Source: Saccharomyces uvarum (taxonomy: Eukaryota > Ascomycota > Saccharomycetes > Saccharomycetales > Saccharomycetaceae). Taken from it: a DNA stretch of 64,000 bases. How positions within the stretch are numbered: the first letter of the stretch is position 1; the number at the start of each line of letters is the position of its first letter. The position numbers and the translations under genes were made by a program. Under the pieces are notes generated by a model, which did no database searches, was not told where the DNA came from, and worked only from the letters and a program-made list of their open reading frames with translations. The stretch lies in the NCBI GenBank assembly GCA_947243795.1, contig OX365935.1, positions 62,001 through 126,000 on the forward strand, read 5' to 3'. Below are positions 20,195-30,367 of this stretch, one piece after another.

Positions 20195-20559
20195 GTGTGT
20201 TCGTAGTTTTTTGTGGAATGTGTTCCTGGTGAGCTAGTGTCAAGTATTACCCCTGATTATAGATCTGGAAAGGCTTCCTCTTATATAGATAGCGCATTTC
20301 CTCGAGGATCAGCCCCGGATGTGTATTCCCGACCCCCTTACGGCTGCGCATAAGGTCCTTGCTGAGCCTTACTCCATGGAAGGGTCCGATGGCAACGATA
20401 TTAGAGGGGAAGCGCATGTGAAACGGGCAGTGGCTCGAATACGAATACGACTACGATTGCGATTGCGATTGCGATTATGATTATGACTATGTTTGTTTTA
20501 TACACTATATTATTATTCCGTATAATATTATTACTAGTGGTGCCTGGCCTTGGCCTCGG
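20195..20559 (-). promoter_or_regulatory. AIM17 promoter (STREs, TATA) and OPI1 3' end
   Basis: A TATATA at 20282-20287 lies about 90 bases upstream of the AIM17 ATG. Stress-response (Msn2/4) cores occur at 20334-20338 (CCCCT) and 20405-20409 (AGGGG), in opposite orientations. Further out lies a degenerate hexamer repeat (20436-20491) and an AT-rich end near the OPI1 stop. Confidence 0.55.
20436..20491 (+). repeat. Degenerate 6-bp tandem repeat (CGAATA/CGATTG/TGATTA)
   Basis: About nine hexamers of the form CGAATA, CGACTA, CGATTG (three times), CGATTA, TGATTA, TGACTA in a row. The array drifts gradually from one unit to the next, as expected for slippage plus point change. It is not within any gene. 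Confidence 0.85.
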
Positions 20560-21729
20560 CTACTCGTCTTTCTTCGGGGTATCTTGAAAGGGCTTTATGC
20601 GGTTGTTATTGTCCTGTTGGCGCTGTCTGTACCGCTGCTGCTGGTGCAAGAAGCGTTCTCGGATCATTTCCTTCACCTCTTGCTTCTGCTTCACCCACTC
20701 TTCAGCCTTGCCCAGCGTGGAGTCGACCACGCCCATCACACTCCTCACCATCTCCAGCGACTCCTTTGCGAGGATAAGCACTTTCCCATTCGGGGTGACG
20801 GAAGAGGACGAGGACGACGCATCGTCCTGCGCTTCATCGTCGTCATCGCTGTCCCTTTCCTGCTCCTGCCGCTCCACTTCTTGTTCTTGCCTGTGGGCGT
20901 AGTGGTAAGAAGTGTCGTGCGGCAGCGATGTGCTATGGACGCTATCGAACCAGTTCGTAGGCAGGTTCAGTAAGCTTTCTCGTACCTGGGACCTTGCGGG
21001 CTCGGGCAGCGAGTTGGCTGTGAACTTCGATATCAGCGAGTAAACCTTCTTGACGGTGCCGACCACCTCCATCTTCACCACGATAGACTGCTCGTTAGCG
21101 TGGACCTGCTCCGATGCGTCGAAGAACTCGTCGTCATCGTCGTCGTCATCGGACGACGTCTCGTCTTCCCCCGCTCCAGCGGTCGTCACGAGGCTGCCGT
21201 CTTCGTTATGCGTAGGGTGCGCCTGCTCCTTTTCGACGAGATCCTGCAAGCACGAAACTTTGTCAGACAGCTGCTTGTTGGCTAGCTTCAAAAGATGCAA
21301 GCACGTAATGAGCCTCTTCTTGGACTCGATGGACATGTTCAGCTTGTATTCCTTCAGGTTGTCCTTCCCCTTAGCAAACGCCTGCGACAGCTTCTGTCTC
21401 TTGTTGGTGAAAAACTCCCGGTCGTTATAATCGTAATCGTCGTGCTCGTCGTCGTCGTCGTCCAGCAGTCTCCCGATCGATTTCAGCGGTCTCTTGGTAG
21501 TGTTTATTTCGTCGTAGAATGTCACGACATTGTTGATAATCTTGTTGCTCACGCGGTCCAGTATATTCAGCGGCGTCGTCGACGATTCACTCGCCGATCT
21601 CCCCTCGTCACCTTGCGAGACGTCCTCCGGTCGCTGTGGCTTTTGCCTGCATGATTGTTTCAGTACTCCCAGTACTTCAGCCGCTTCTACTTCTTCCTCC
21701 GATAATCCTAAACGCTGACTTCCAGACAT
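20560..21729 (-). CDS. OPI1: Opi1, phospholipid-synthesis transcriptional repressor
   Basis: 389 residues, ATG at 21729-21727. Parts in order: N-terminal Sin3-interacting region (LGLSEEEVEAAEVLGVL), an acidic run, the basic segment KRQKLSQAFAKGK (about 110-122) that binds phosphatidic acid, a leucine-zipper-like helix LHLLKLANKQLSDKVSCLQDL, and the FFAT motif EFFDASE (about 201-207) that tethers Opi1 to Scs2 at the ER. The C-terminus (KVLILAKESLEMVRSVMGVVDSTLGKA) is the activator-interaction region for Ino2. When phosphatidic acid falls, Opi1 leaves the ER and represses INO1 and other Ino2/Ino4 targets. The long Gln tract remembered in S. cerevisiae is missing; a short Gln/Glu/Arg and Asp-rich stretch replaces it. 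Confidence 0.97.
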   Translation of the reverse strand: MSGSQRLGLSEEEVEAAEVLGVLKQSCRQKPQRPEDVSQGDEGRSASESSTTPLNILDRVSNKIINNVVTFYDEINTTKRPLKSIGRLLDDDDDEHDDYDYNDREFFTNKRQKLSQAFAKGKDNLKEYKLNMSIESKKRLITCLHLLKLANKQLSDKVSCLQDLVEKEQAHPTHNEDGSLVTTAGAGEDETSSDDDDDDDEFFDASEQVHANEQSIVVKMEVVGTVKKVYSLISKFTANSLPEPARSQVRESLLNLPTNWFDSVHSTSLPHDTSYHYAHRQEQEVERQEQERDSDDDDEAQDDASSSSSSVTPNGKVLILAKESLEMVRSVMGVVDSTLGKAEEWVKQKQEVKEMIRERFLHQQQRYRQRQQDNNNRIKPFQDTPKKDE

Positions 21730-21999
21730 CAGTGACTGGTCTATTCACTAAAAACACAGTCCTGGTACACACACTCTCTCTAGCACTGCACTACACTGCC
21801 ACGGTCTGGTCTGGTCTGATCTGCCTCGCTCTTTCGATGCAAATCGTGTTTTGCTTCAAATCCTGTTATTAATCCCTCTCATTGAGTGGAAAAAAAAATA
21901 ATAACGCCCGATTTTTACCCGGTCGCATATGAAGATTATAAAGTGCTAACTATAGTGAAACCCCGGAAGTGCTATCTATATATGGGGTACGTGTGAGTG

Positions 22000-23796
22000 T
22001 TAGACGATGTACGCGTACTCATCGTCACTGATGGTCTTATATCGGACCCAGGGGAACGACTGGTACTGCAGCTGCGGCTCCTCGACCTTCAGGTACTCAA
22101 CCTTCAGCCCGCTGCATGTGCAGTACGGGATCTCGAAATCGATGCTGACCAGCTTATCTCGAGGAGCGACATCGTGCGTGTGGAGGACACGCTCTTCGTG
22201 TACCTGTTTGTACAGTTCCTCCAGCTTGGGTCCCGTGCGCAGGGGCGGCGGGTTCATGGAGGTTTTCAGTTCTTCCTGCAACCGGTCGTATTCCTCCTGG
22301 TTGAACAGCGGGAACTCTGCCACCATGGATGCCAACGTGCTGGCATCGTCCTCCTGTGGGACGGTGCCAGTGTTGCGTTCGCGGTGGCCCTTCATAGTTT
22401 CTATTTCCCAGAGCAAGAAGTCATCGCTCAGGTTGAACACAACTTTGCCCAAGTTGGCCTTGAACCGGATCTGCTTGCTCAGGTCTATCCTGTAGTCCTG
22501 GAAGACCTTCGTCAGCGGGATCTTGACGTTCAGCTTTGATGTGGAATTGGTCGGTTTGAAGTTCGTTTGAATTTTAGTTATGATTTGGATCTTGAATTTC
22601 TTTAGCTTGGGCTTGATCTCAAAGCCCTGTAATTTTATCATCGGAGCATCCTTCACGTGTCTTTTCAGCTCGTATTGGCAGAGGACAAATTCCCCATCCG
22701 GCGGTATGAATTCGATCTCCTTTGTATCGGTTGCTGTCTGCGAACGAGCATCGTCGCTGTCTCTTCCTTCTTCTTCAATGATGTTTATGGAATCCAGTGA
22801 AACGCACTGGTGGAATTTCAAATTCGACATAAACTGAGGGTCCTTGTTCAAGAGCTTGTTGATGGATATTTTCAGTTTGGGCATTCCGGAAAGGTAACAT
22901 CTGCACACAATTTCACCATGGATCAGGTTCTTTCTGATTATTCCCTTCTCGAAATCCATCAAGTACTGGACGCGTTCTATAACATCCAGAAAGAATTCGT
23001 TTTTGGAGTAGTGGATCCCTTTTGTTCTCCATGATATGGGCATTATGATCGTTTTCGCAATGTCTCCATTGATATAGAGGTCATTGCCGTCATTGGGCAG
23101 ATCGTCATCAGGGGAGTTTCTCCCAGTATCGTTCTTGTTTCTGAACGTCTCTTTGACCGCTTCCACCACATCGGTTCCCTTATTTTCTTTATTGTTCACC
23201 ATTAGGCTTTTTATTTTGCTTTTGCCCACGTTCTTTGCTTTGCCACTCTTCTTCTTCTTCTTCTTCTTCTTCTTCTTCTTGGTTCTCTTTTCACTGTCAC
23301 TGTACTCGCTGCTACTGCTACTGCTTTCGTCACCAGAACTCCATTCGTCACTGTCTATTGGCACTTTGGGCAGGTTGACTTTCACACGAATGTAGTCCTT
23401 GATAATACTTGGGTCTGTCACTTGCACAATGCCGAAATCTATACACTCATCCACTAATTCCAAGACGAGTAAGACGTTGTCCAGTATGATATTCTTGCTC
23501 AAAACATTAATTTCGAAATACTTTCTCAAAAGATGATAGAATTGCTCTAGGAAGGCTAGAATGCTCATCAAATCTATACTCGGTTTGTCTGTAGCATGTA
23601 TCACTGATATGAAATGTAAGAAATCTCTCTTGAAATGTATAAAGAACCAGCCGTTCTGCGAAAGAATTGGAGGCGAATCCCAATGATAACATTGCTTAAA
23701 GCTGGAAAGAATCGACGACAGATTCGGTATTGATCTGATATTCTTAGACACCAGCGGTTCTAGATCTTCGTCCAGGATAAACAGGCTCGACGACAT
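22000..23796 (-). CDS. APM2: Apm2, mu-type subunit of an AP-1-related clathrin adaptor
   Basis: 598 residues, ATG at 23796. The N-terminal longin-like mu domain (SSSLFILDEDLEPLVSKNI, FFIHFKRDFLHFISVIHATDKPSIDLMSILAFL) and the C-terminal mu homology domain (IISWRTKGIHYSKNEFFLDVIE, EFVLCQYEL, PPDGEF) are clear. Between them is a species-variable linker with an uninterrupted Lys run encoded by an AAG repeat. Apm2 pairs with the Apl2/Apl4/Aps1 subunits in a variant AP-1 complex for late-Golgi/endosome sorting. It is divergent from MCO14 with only 166 bases between. Confidence 0.96.
   Translation of the reverse strand: MSSSLFILDEDLEPLVSKNIRSIPNLSSILSSFKQCYHWDSPPILSQNGWFFIHFKRDFLHFISVIHATDKPSIDLMSILAFLEQFYHLLRKYFEINVLSKNIILDNVLLVLELVDECIDFGIVQVTDPSIIKDYIRVKVNLPKVPIDSDEWSSGDESSSSSSEYSDSEKRTKKKKKKKKKKKSGKAKNVGKSKIKSLMVNNKENKGTDVVEAVKETFRNKNDTGRNSPDDDLPNDGNDLYINGDIAKTIIMPISWRTKGIHYSKNEFFLDVIERVQYLMDFEKGIIRKNLIHGEIVCRCYLSGMPKLKISINKLLNKDPQFMSNLKFHQCVSLDSINIIEEEGRDSDDARSQTATDTKEIEFIPPDGEFVLCQYELKRHVKDAPMIKLQGFEIKPKLKKFKIQIITKIQTNFKPTNSTSKLNVKIPLTKVFQDYRIDLSKQIRFKANLGKVVFNLSDDFLLWEIETMKGHRERNTGTVPQEDDASTLASMVAEFPLFNQEEYDRLQEELKTSMNPPPLRTGPKLEELYKQVHEERVLHTHDVAPRDKLVSIDFEIPYCTCSGLKVEYLKVEEPQLQYQSFPWVRYKTISDDEYAYIV
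23248..23280 (-). repeat. (AAG)11 coding microsatellite in APM2
   Basis: Eleven CTT units on the plus strand, read as AAG (Lys) in APM2. It gives a homopolymeric Lys run in the linker between the two adaptor domains. Confidence 0.9.
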
Positions 23797-23962
23797 GCTC
23801 CTCCTTCCCGATTCTCCTTTACTGATTTAATGCCTTTGTTTGCTTTTTGCTAGGCTTTTCAATTTTCCAATTTGGAATTTAAACCCTTCCAGGTTATGAA
23901 AGGGTACATACAAGGTAGCTAGACAAGACACACTTACACCCCCGCCAAAAAGAGTAAAAGCA

Positions 23963-24325
23963 ATGCATAATAAGATCATCAGGGTTGCATCCAATGCGCT
24001 GACAGGAGGCAAGCTACTCGAGAAGCTAAAGACTTTGACCCGCTGGGAAGCACAGTGGAATCCTCACAGGACCAAGTGTCTAGGGATAACAAGAGAGGTG
24101 ACTTTCAAGGACTACGAGACCACCTGGGCGTTCCTGACCCGCGTGTCCATGAGATCCCATCTTTGGGGCCACCATCCCCTGATCCACACCAGCTACACCT
24201 GGGTCAAGCTTGAGCTTCGTACACATGATGCAGATCCATTAGACCCAGACGGGGCCCAGCTCAGCGATATGGACGCCCGAATGGCCAAGAGAATAGACTC
24301 CTATATCGACGACATGATCCGCTGA
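23963..24325 (+). CDS. MCO14: Mco14, pterin-4a-carbinolamine dehydratase-like mitochondrial protein
   Basis: 120 residues, ATG at 23963, same length as YHL018W. The core RSHLWGHHPLIHTSYTWVKLEL contains the His-His and Trp pattern of pterin-4a-carbinolamine dehydratases (DCoH/PCD), which recycle tetrahydropterin in animals and bacteria. The yeast protein has been found in mitochondria; its true substrate is unclear. The N-terminus MHNKIIRVASNALTGGK is basic and fits a targeting signal. The gene is divergent from APM2. Confidence 0.93.
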   Translation: MHNKIIRVASNALTGGKLLEKLKTLTRWEAQWNPHRTKCLGITREVTFKDYETTWAFLTRVSMRSHLWGHHPLIHTSYTWVKLELRTHDADPLDPDGAQLSDMDARMAKRIDSYIDDMIR

Positions 24326-24486
24326 GCTATTCTCTTCTCTTTTTATTTTTCCCTATTTGCTACAGAAACTACTACTAGCTCTACCATTCTCGCATCGCCA
24401 ATGAAAAAATCGGAATATTGGAAAAAAAGGTATCAAAATTTCTATTGTATTGCGTAAAATAAGCATTGGTAAACAGACATAGGATA

Positions 24487-26103
24487 ATGACAAACCGAAA
24501 TATGTATGAACCGTGGCTGTTACTGGCATGGCTACTGCTGATCTGTAACGTGGTTCGGGGGAACCAGGAAAGCATAAACCAAAAGTATCACGAGGTCTGT
24601 TCAGGGATGTATTCCAAAGACGATTACAATGGGAAAGTAGACCCCTTTATATCGTTCACCTTGAATGAACTGTCACTCGCCGATGAAGATGATAATGGTG
24701 AGGGGATCAGTGTGGCTGTGTTTGATTTCCAGGACTACGAGCACATTGGTGTGCAGTTACCTAATGGAGGCATTCAATACATTTGCGATGACTACGCATT
24801 GGATTTGGGTCTGTGTGATACCTCATCCAAGGGCCAATTCATCATCCAAAAGACGGCCATCGACCCGTTCACCGATAAACAACACAACTTAACTAGTCCA
24901 ATATTGACGTTCACTCAACAAGAATTGGGCATGCACGACAAGACTTACTCGATCAATAAAACCGGTTATTATTGTGTAACTACATCGTCTTTCGCCTCCT
25001 CCAAATCGAAGTTAAAGGCCACGGTGAATTTCAGAAACGCTTATGGCCAGTTGAACGCCTCAGAAGCATACAAACTGCCCATTTATGCCTTTTTAGCTAC
25101 CGCTTATGCCATCTGCACGCTAATATACGCTTGGTTATGTTGGAAACACAGACACGAATTGCTACCTTTACAAAAATACATTTTAGTTTTCTTTGTTTTC
25201 TTGACAGCTGATACCATTTTCGTTTGGACGTATTATGTAATTGAGAATCAGAAAGGAAACTCTAGCGTGGCCCTTCATGTCTACATGATTTTCATATCTA
25301 TCTTCAGTGCTGGTAAGATGACTTTCACATTTCTCCTTGCATTATTGATATCCTTTGGCTACGGTATAGTGTATCCGAAATTAGATCGTACATTACTAAG
25401 AAGATGTCAGATGTTTGCTGCATTTACATTTGCCGTATGCATTGCATTCCTACTCCAAAAATATTCGCAAAATCCCGAGTCTTTGTCTAATTTGATTTTG
25501 ATTACTGCTATCCCCCTGGTGCTATGTCTGTTCGCATTCTATTATTTGACTCTCTCTTCAATGAGCAAAACAATGGCTTATTTGAAGGAACAAAATCAAG
25601 TGGTCAAATTAGGCATGTACAGAAAATTGATCACTTTATGTTATATTTCTTTGTTTATACTATTTTTAGGCTTACTCGTCTCCACTTTCGCCTATGTTGG
25701 GATGGATACCGTTGACATGATTGAACAATATTGGAAAACAGAATTCTTGGTCTCAGATATTTGGCCCACTTTTGTTTATTTTTTGGTCTTCATCGTTTTC
25801 GCATTCTTTTGGAGACCTACCAGTACGTCCTATTTGTTAGCGTGTTCGCATCAACTACCAACCGATATGGAAAATGTATCCGAATTTGATCTGGATGACA
25901 TTAACTCTTTTTCCAATGAGCCCTTGCCTGATAGGAGGTCACACGATGGTTATCAAGAGCAGGATCACAGTATGGATATTGATTTGGCTTCCGATTTCGA
26001 AGATGAACCAAATGCACATGGAAACACAAACGCTGATGATGATATTTTTTTCGATGTCGATTATGACAAGGATACAAAAACCGATCATAGACACGATACA
26101 TAA
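24487..26103 (+). CDS. YHL017W, seven-TM Golgi protein of the PTM1/GOST family
   Basis: 538 residues from the ATG at 24487 (earlier codons use TTG). A cleavable-looking signal ([17 protein letters not shown]) precedes a lumenal domain of about 175 residues with paired cysteines (EVCSG, YICDD, LGLCD) and N-glycosylation sequons. Seven hydrophobic spans follow from about residue 200. The cytoplasmic tail is acidic with Asp/Glu/His runs. This is the architecture of the GPCR-like GOST proteins (lung 7TM); its paralogue in yeast is PTM1. Location is Golgi/COPI vesicles in S. cerevisiae. Molecular function is not known. Confidence 0.92.
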   Translation: MTNRNMYEPWLLLAWLLLICNVVRGNQESINQKYHEVCSGMYSKDDYNGKVDPFISFTLNELSLADEDDNGEGISVAVFDFQDYEHIGVQLPNGGIQYICDDYALDLGLCDTSSKGQFIIQKTAIDPFTDKQHNLTSPILTFTQQELGMHDKTYSINKTGYYCVTTSSFASSKSKLKATVNFRNAYGQLNASEAYKLPIYAFLATAYAICTLIYAWLCWKHRHELLPLQKYILVFFVFLTADTIFVWTYYVIENQKGNSSVALHVYMIFISIFSAGKMTFTFLLALLISFGYGIVYPKLDRTLLRRCQMFAAFTFAVCIAFLLQKYSQNPESLSNLILITAIPLVLCLFAFYYLTLSSMSKTMAYLKEQNQVVKLGMYRKLITLCYISLFILFLGLLVSTFAYVGMDTVDMIEQYWKTEFLVSDIWPTFVYFLVFIVFAFFWRPTSTSYLLACSHQLPTDMENVSEFDLDDINSFSNEPLPDRRSHDGYQEQDHSMDIDLASDFEDEPNAHGNTNADDDIFFDVDYDKDTKTDHRHDT

Positions 26104-26244
26104 GTGAGTCATTTATAAAATTCTATGAAATTAGATTGTTCATTTTTTTCTTCCTACATATGTGTAATGAAAGACTAGTTAGAATTAGAGTTATATTAAC
26201 ATGTGAAAACTGTTGAAAAAAAGGTAAGATTCCATCCGTAAAAA

Positions 26245-28455
26245 TTAAATGATTTCGTCAACCTGCCCATATTGAGATGATTGTGTATGCAGTCTTGCGC
26301 TGATTTGACTTGTTACTACATGCAGATCTTGTGGGTTAGAATTTTGCCATTCCCTCAGTTTATAGGTTTGACCAGATAAATCCCAGTATACCCCACGCAA
26401 TGTGGTATATATACCGTGTCTGCCCTCCCAGAGTGGATAAACACAAACAGCAAATGCACTACAGAAAAGCCAGATGATCATTACCACAACCCAGCCGGTA
26501 AAAAATCTTTTACTGAAGATATATTTGGAACCATACATGGGCATGGGCCAAACCACTAAAAATGCCAAGGCGAAAAATACACATAGGAAATAGGCGATTT
26601 TTAAACCACGGGCTAGTTCCCTTTGTTCTTCGTCTAATTCTTCCTGTATGTCGATTCCATTTTCTTGCATAATGGCATTACTTATCACGACACCAAGGTT
26701 GGGGTCATTCAATTTTTCATTGTTTACTCTAACATCACTTTTCTCATTCTCTGCAGAAGTTAGGGAATTCGTTTCTTCTTCTTGGTCCTTAGCATTGAGT
26801 TCACCGTCATAGATCTGAATATCTGGATCAGCTTGAGCCAATTCTTCAGATTCATCAACTCTGCTGATATCCTTGAATTTTTCCCAGTCGAAATTTTGGG
26901 GTTTAAAAACGTAGGTTAAAATAGGAATAAAGATGGCTGGTGACAATAAAGCTACCAAATTACCTGTTAGCATAGGATAATCCATGAATGTCGTGTCCAC
27001 AGTCAGTTCATGGTAAAGAGACTTGGTGCAGACCAACCATGACATTATAGCCAAAGCTGTGCCTACAATTGGTGACACCACAGCGGCAATTAAATTCATG
27101 TCTTTAGAGCACAAGGTCAAAACTACAGGCAACACTGCACTACTAATAATTATACCCATCATTTCGTAGATGTAACCCATGGAAATACCACCATAATACA
27201 GTCCGACAGAAAATCCACTCATGGCAAGACCAAAAAAGATACAGGCACAGTGTGAGGTATAAATCAATTTCTTACCGCTTGCACGAGGATCGATATATTC
27301 TCTATAGATATCGTAAGTGAAAACAGATGACACGGCAATCAATTCTGCAGACATGGCAGACGTGACAGCCATGAAGATCATTAGTAGCGATGCCACCGCA
27401 CCTCCTTTACCCATGATGGTAATTGCGGCAGCTGGTAAAACCAACCCAGAATTCGCCTGGAATGAAGTTAGTGGATCAGGATATGTGGGGAACTTTGGAG
27501 AGGTTTCCACTGCAATGCATGCTAAACCCATGGCTAATGAAATAAGAGAAGGCACAGCAAACCATGCTAATCCACCCATAGCGTAAGCTTTCAAACTTGC
27601 TGCAGGACTAGCAGAAATGGCTTTATTCCAATAACCGTTATCAAGGAAAACGGTACCAAAATTCCCGATCAGGTTAATGATCAATAAAATACCAGCAGAT
27701 TTTGATGTCATAGTCATATACTCACCTTTAAAGTTACCATCGACTGGGTTTTTCTTAGCAGCTTCACGAACTAAGTCATAAACTTTGCCCGGCGAACCTA
27801 AAATATCACTAGTGGCATAAACTTTAAATGCAAATATGAGAACAATGACGATGATGACACAGGTGTGCAAATAGTCGGTTAGAAAAGTTGCCTTGATACC
27901 ACCAAACAGAGTATAAACGACAACACCGACGGGTAGTAAGAAACAAGCTGCAATGGTGTCCATCCCAGTCAGGTCACTGAAAACAGCAGACCCTGAAGTT
28001 AAAAGCATAGAGGTGACCAAAATGTTGGTTGCTATGGCGTAAAACAGATAACAACCATGGCCAATTCTACCATATCTTTTTCTCACTAATTCCAAGTACG
28101 TGTGCGCATTGGGAGCCATTTGCTTGGTTTTGATAGCCAAGATGGCGAACGCAATAATCTGGAAACAAGCACCAGCAGCATATGCGTACCCACCAAATAC
28201 ACCATCTTGGTATTCCTTTGTGGATGAAGTCAATAACGTGGAGCACCAAATCCAACTGGAGACCACAGCCGCCGCCACTAAACCGGTTTTCACCGATCTA
28301 CCTGCAGTGGTAAATTCTTCAGCCGTGATGATTTCTTTTTGATAACGTCTCAGCATATACGTTATTAATACCATCATTCCTGCAAAAACAGCCCCTAGGC
28401 CTAGTACAATGGCATACCCTACACCTTGAGGCAGTGGGGGTTTGAATTCACCCAT
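26245..28455 (-). CDS. DUR3: Dur3, plasma-membrane urea and polyamine transporter
   Basis: 736 residues, ATG at 28455-28453. About fifteen hydrophobic spans in the pattern of the sodium:solute symporter (SSS) family, e.g. GYAIVLGLGAVFAGMMVLITY, LLPVGVVVYTLFGGIKATFL and the conserved ATFLTDYLHT. An acidic hydrophilic insert (about 540-620) separates the last spans. Dur3 takes up urea and polyamines with protons and is induced by allophanate through Dal81/Dal82 and by Gln3/Gat1 under poor nitrogen. A triple GATA element sits in the upstream gap. Convergent with YHL017W. Confidence 0.97.
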   Translation of the reverse strand: MGEFKPPLPQGVGYAIVLGLGAVFAGMMVLITYMLRRYQKEIITAEEFTTAGRSVKTGLVAAAVVSSWIWCSTLLTSSTKEYQDGVFGGYAYAAGACFQIIAFAILAIKTKQMAPNAHTYLELVRKRYGRIGHGCYLFYAIATNILVTSMLLTSGSAVFSDLTGMDTIAACFLLPVGVVVYTLFGGIKATFLTDYLHTCVIIVIVLIFAFKVYATSDILGSPGKVYDLVREAAKKNPVDGNFKGEYMTMTSKSAGILLIINLIGNFGTVFLDNGYWNKAISASPAASLKAYAMGGLAWFAVPSLISLAMGLACIAVETSPKFPTYPDPLTSFQANSGLVLPAAAITIMGKGGAVASLLMIFMAVTSAMSAELIAVSSVFTYDIYREYIDPRASGKKLIYTSHCACIFFGLAMSGFSVGLYYGGISMGYIYEMMGIIISSAVLPVVLTLCSKDMNLIAAVVSPIVGTALAIMSWLVCTKSLYHELTVDTTFMDYPMLTGNLVALLSPAIFIPILTYVFKPQNFDWEKFKDISRVDESEELAQADPDIQIYDGELNAKDQEEETNSLTSAENEKSDVRVNNEKLNDPNLGVVISNAIMQENGIDIQEELDEEQRELARGLKIAYFLCVFFALAFLVVWPMPMYGSKYIFSKRFFTGWVVVMIIWLFCSAFAVCVYPLWEGRHGIYTTLRGVYWDLSGQTYKLREWQNSNPQDLHVVTSQISARLHTQSSQYGQVDEII

Positions 28456-28794
28456 ATTATGATAATAGTATGCTCGTGTTTGCTTTTTTAAGCTATTGGC
28501 TTAACGTAGACCAAATTAATTACAAAGACAAGAGGAACCGCCGATGAGAATAAGAGACATTGACATATTACTGCTTCTTTTTATACTTGATGACTGAGAG
28601 TCGCTCGCCCTCTTGCAACACGAATAAATACGATAGACCTGACTTGTTTTCTAAAGCCGGAGCTGTATCACTGTATCATGCAAGTGCCATTATGTTGCAT
28701 AAATTTACAACCCCGCTTACTTCTGTTCCTAGCCGGAGCTCATTATGTCCACTCTCGAGCGATATTATATTCTTTCGGCTATCACAAAATTCTC

Positions 28795-28809
28795 GATAAG
28801 ATAAGATAG
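28795..28809 (+). promoter_or_regulatory. Overlapping GATA-factor sites upstream of DUR3
   Basis: GATAAGATAAGATAG contains two overlapping GATAAG sites and a third GATAG, about 340 bases upstream of the DUR3 ATG. GATAAG is the core bound by Gln3/Gat1 in nitrogen catabolite repression, which controls DUR3. Assignment to DUR3 rather than RPS20 is inferred from distance and biology. Confidence 0.65.
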
Positions 28810-29423
28810 CGCCAAATCTGCGCCGTCTCATCGCAGCAAACCAAAAAATAGTGCGGTTACTAAAGGAATCATCGAAACCGGCTACCACCTTAATAGATAA
28901 AGTCCTGCAGATAAAACCCATCGGGATACCGTGGCTTGAGTCAGCCATATCACAAAAAAAATACAGGGGTGACTACTATTTTCTTACTTTCACACCTCCG
29001 GCAAAACACCTTTTATTGGCTAATCCTCAATAAATGACCACACCGTCATCCTTGTCGATGATAACGATTGCCAAATAGGCAGAATATACACATTGAGCAA
29101 ATTCTTGGCGTCCCTAACACCAGAAGCGTTTATCATAGAAATAACCCCACATATCCCACTCTCACAAAATAGCCGCCTAATCCCTTCTTATGCGTAGAAT
29201 GCCAAGTATCCGTATACTTTTTCACTTGAAACTCCCAAAGACGAAAGAAGCACAAAGATAAAGTTGATACGACGCTTGTGTAGCACCTACTAATATTTCT
29301 TTCCAGCGTTCTTTATCGTTCTCTATTTTGTTATTATCTATGGAATAGAAAACTTCTTTGAGAGTTTACGCTTTTTATCCTAACCCTTTCAAAAGAAAAA
29401 AATCAATATAGGACCGCTTTTTG

Positions 29424-29453
29424 AAATCCGTACATTATTTAAATCCGTACATT
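29424..29453 (+). promoter_or_regulatory. Tandem Rap1 sites of RPS20
   Basis: AAATCCGTACATT occurs twice (29424-29436 and 29441-29453), 17 bases apart and in the same orientation, about 235-260 bases upstream of the RPS20 ATG. This fits the HOMOL1/RPG-type Rap1 pair that drives most yeast ribosomal protein genes with Fhl1/Ifh1. Confidence 0.85.
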
Positions 29454-29685
29454 TTTAACGGGGTTTATTTTCTGAAAAAAGATCTCCGGGTAATAGAAAG
29501 GGGATTTTTTTGAAAAAAAAATAATTCTTGGTTGGACGCATCTGCGGCTCATCCTCACAGGAAGAGTAATTGATAATATTGGTTTGAAAGTAATACTAAA
29601 GATGAGCTCACGCATACAAGTTGTAAGTTTGTTCTTAGAAAGTTCCAAAAAAGGCAAGTAAAATAAACAAAAAGGTATATATAAA

Positions 29686-30048
29686 ATGTCTGACTTCCAA
29701 AAGGAAAAGGTTGAAGAACAAGAACAACAACAACAAATCATCAAGATTAGAATCACTTTGACTTCTACCAAGGTTAAGCAATTGGAAAATGTTTCTACTA
29801 ACATTGTCAAGAACGCTGAACAACACAACTTGGTCAAGAAGGGTCCAGTCAGATTACCAACCAAGGTCTTGAAGATCTCCACCAGAAAGACTCCAAATGG
29901 TGAAGGTTCCAAGACTTGGGAAACCTACGAAATGAGAATCCACAAGAGATACATCGACTTGGAAGCTCCAGTTCAAATCGTTAAGAGAATCACCCAAATC
30001 ACCATTGAACCTGGTGTGGATGTCGAAGTTGTTGTCGCTTCCAACTAA
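29686..30048 (+). CDS. RPS20: Rps20 (uS10), small ribosomal subunit protein
   Basis: 120 residues, ATG at 29686, no intron. The sequence is nearly identical to S. cerevisiae Rps20 ([55 protein letters not shown]), one Gln shorter in the N-terminal Gln run. It is the uS10 family protein of the 40S head. Codons are the highly biased set (AAG, GAA, TTG, GTT/GTC) of abundant yeast proteins. The promoter has tandem Rap1 sites. Confidence 0.99.
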   Translation: MSDFQKEKVEEQEQQQQIIKIRITLTSTKVKQLENVSTNIVKNAEQHNLVKKGPVRLPTKVLKISTRKTPNGEGSKTWETYEMRIHKRYIDLEAPVQIVKRITQITIEPGVDVEVVVASN

Positions 30049-30367
30049 GTTGATCACAACTAGAGATTTATCTCTGTCTTCCTCTTTTTTCTCGTTCAAT
30101 ATCAAATCACAATTCTTTTTCTGAATTAATTGTCTCTTTTTTTGACTTCTATATGGTTACTCTCCTCGAATTAACCCACTCTAGGTAAACACAGTTCCTC
30201 GATATACCTCTGTCTTACTATCAGTGGTTAAACCTTATGCAAATATATGTATATATGTCCATATTTATATGTATCTCATACTTTCTGTTGATTCTTGTGT
30301 AATCATAGAAAAAAAATAAAAAAGTACTTTTATTCACTATATTTACAAGTCTTAGTTTACAAAATTT
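30049..30367. other. RPS20-YLF2 convergent 3' region
   Basis: About 319 bases. TATATA/TATGTA-rich DNA near 30240-30280 fits yeast 3'-end efficiency elements for RPS20, followed by A-rich positioning-type DNA. Nothing else seen. Confidence 0.5.

Larger units (their letters stand above)
28456..29685. promoter_or_regulatory. DUR3-RPS20 divergent promoter region
   Basis: About 1.23 kb. On the DUR3 side, overlapping GATA elements occur at 28795-28809. A URS1-like TAGCCGCCTA lies at 29170-29179. On the RPS20 side, two Rap1-type sites lie at 29424-29436 and 29441-29453, followed by T-rich DNA. The middle has several single GATA/TTATC cores. No coding frame is convincing. Confidence 0.6.

Noticed and set aside
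20584-21654. Several plus-strand open frames over OPI1
   Set aside because: Antisense shadows of a GC-rich gene; Leu/Val-rich products mirror Asp/Glu/Gln codons.
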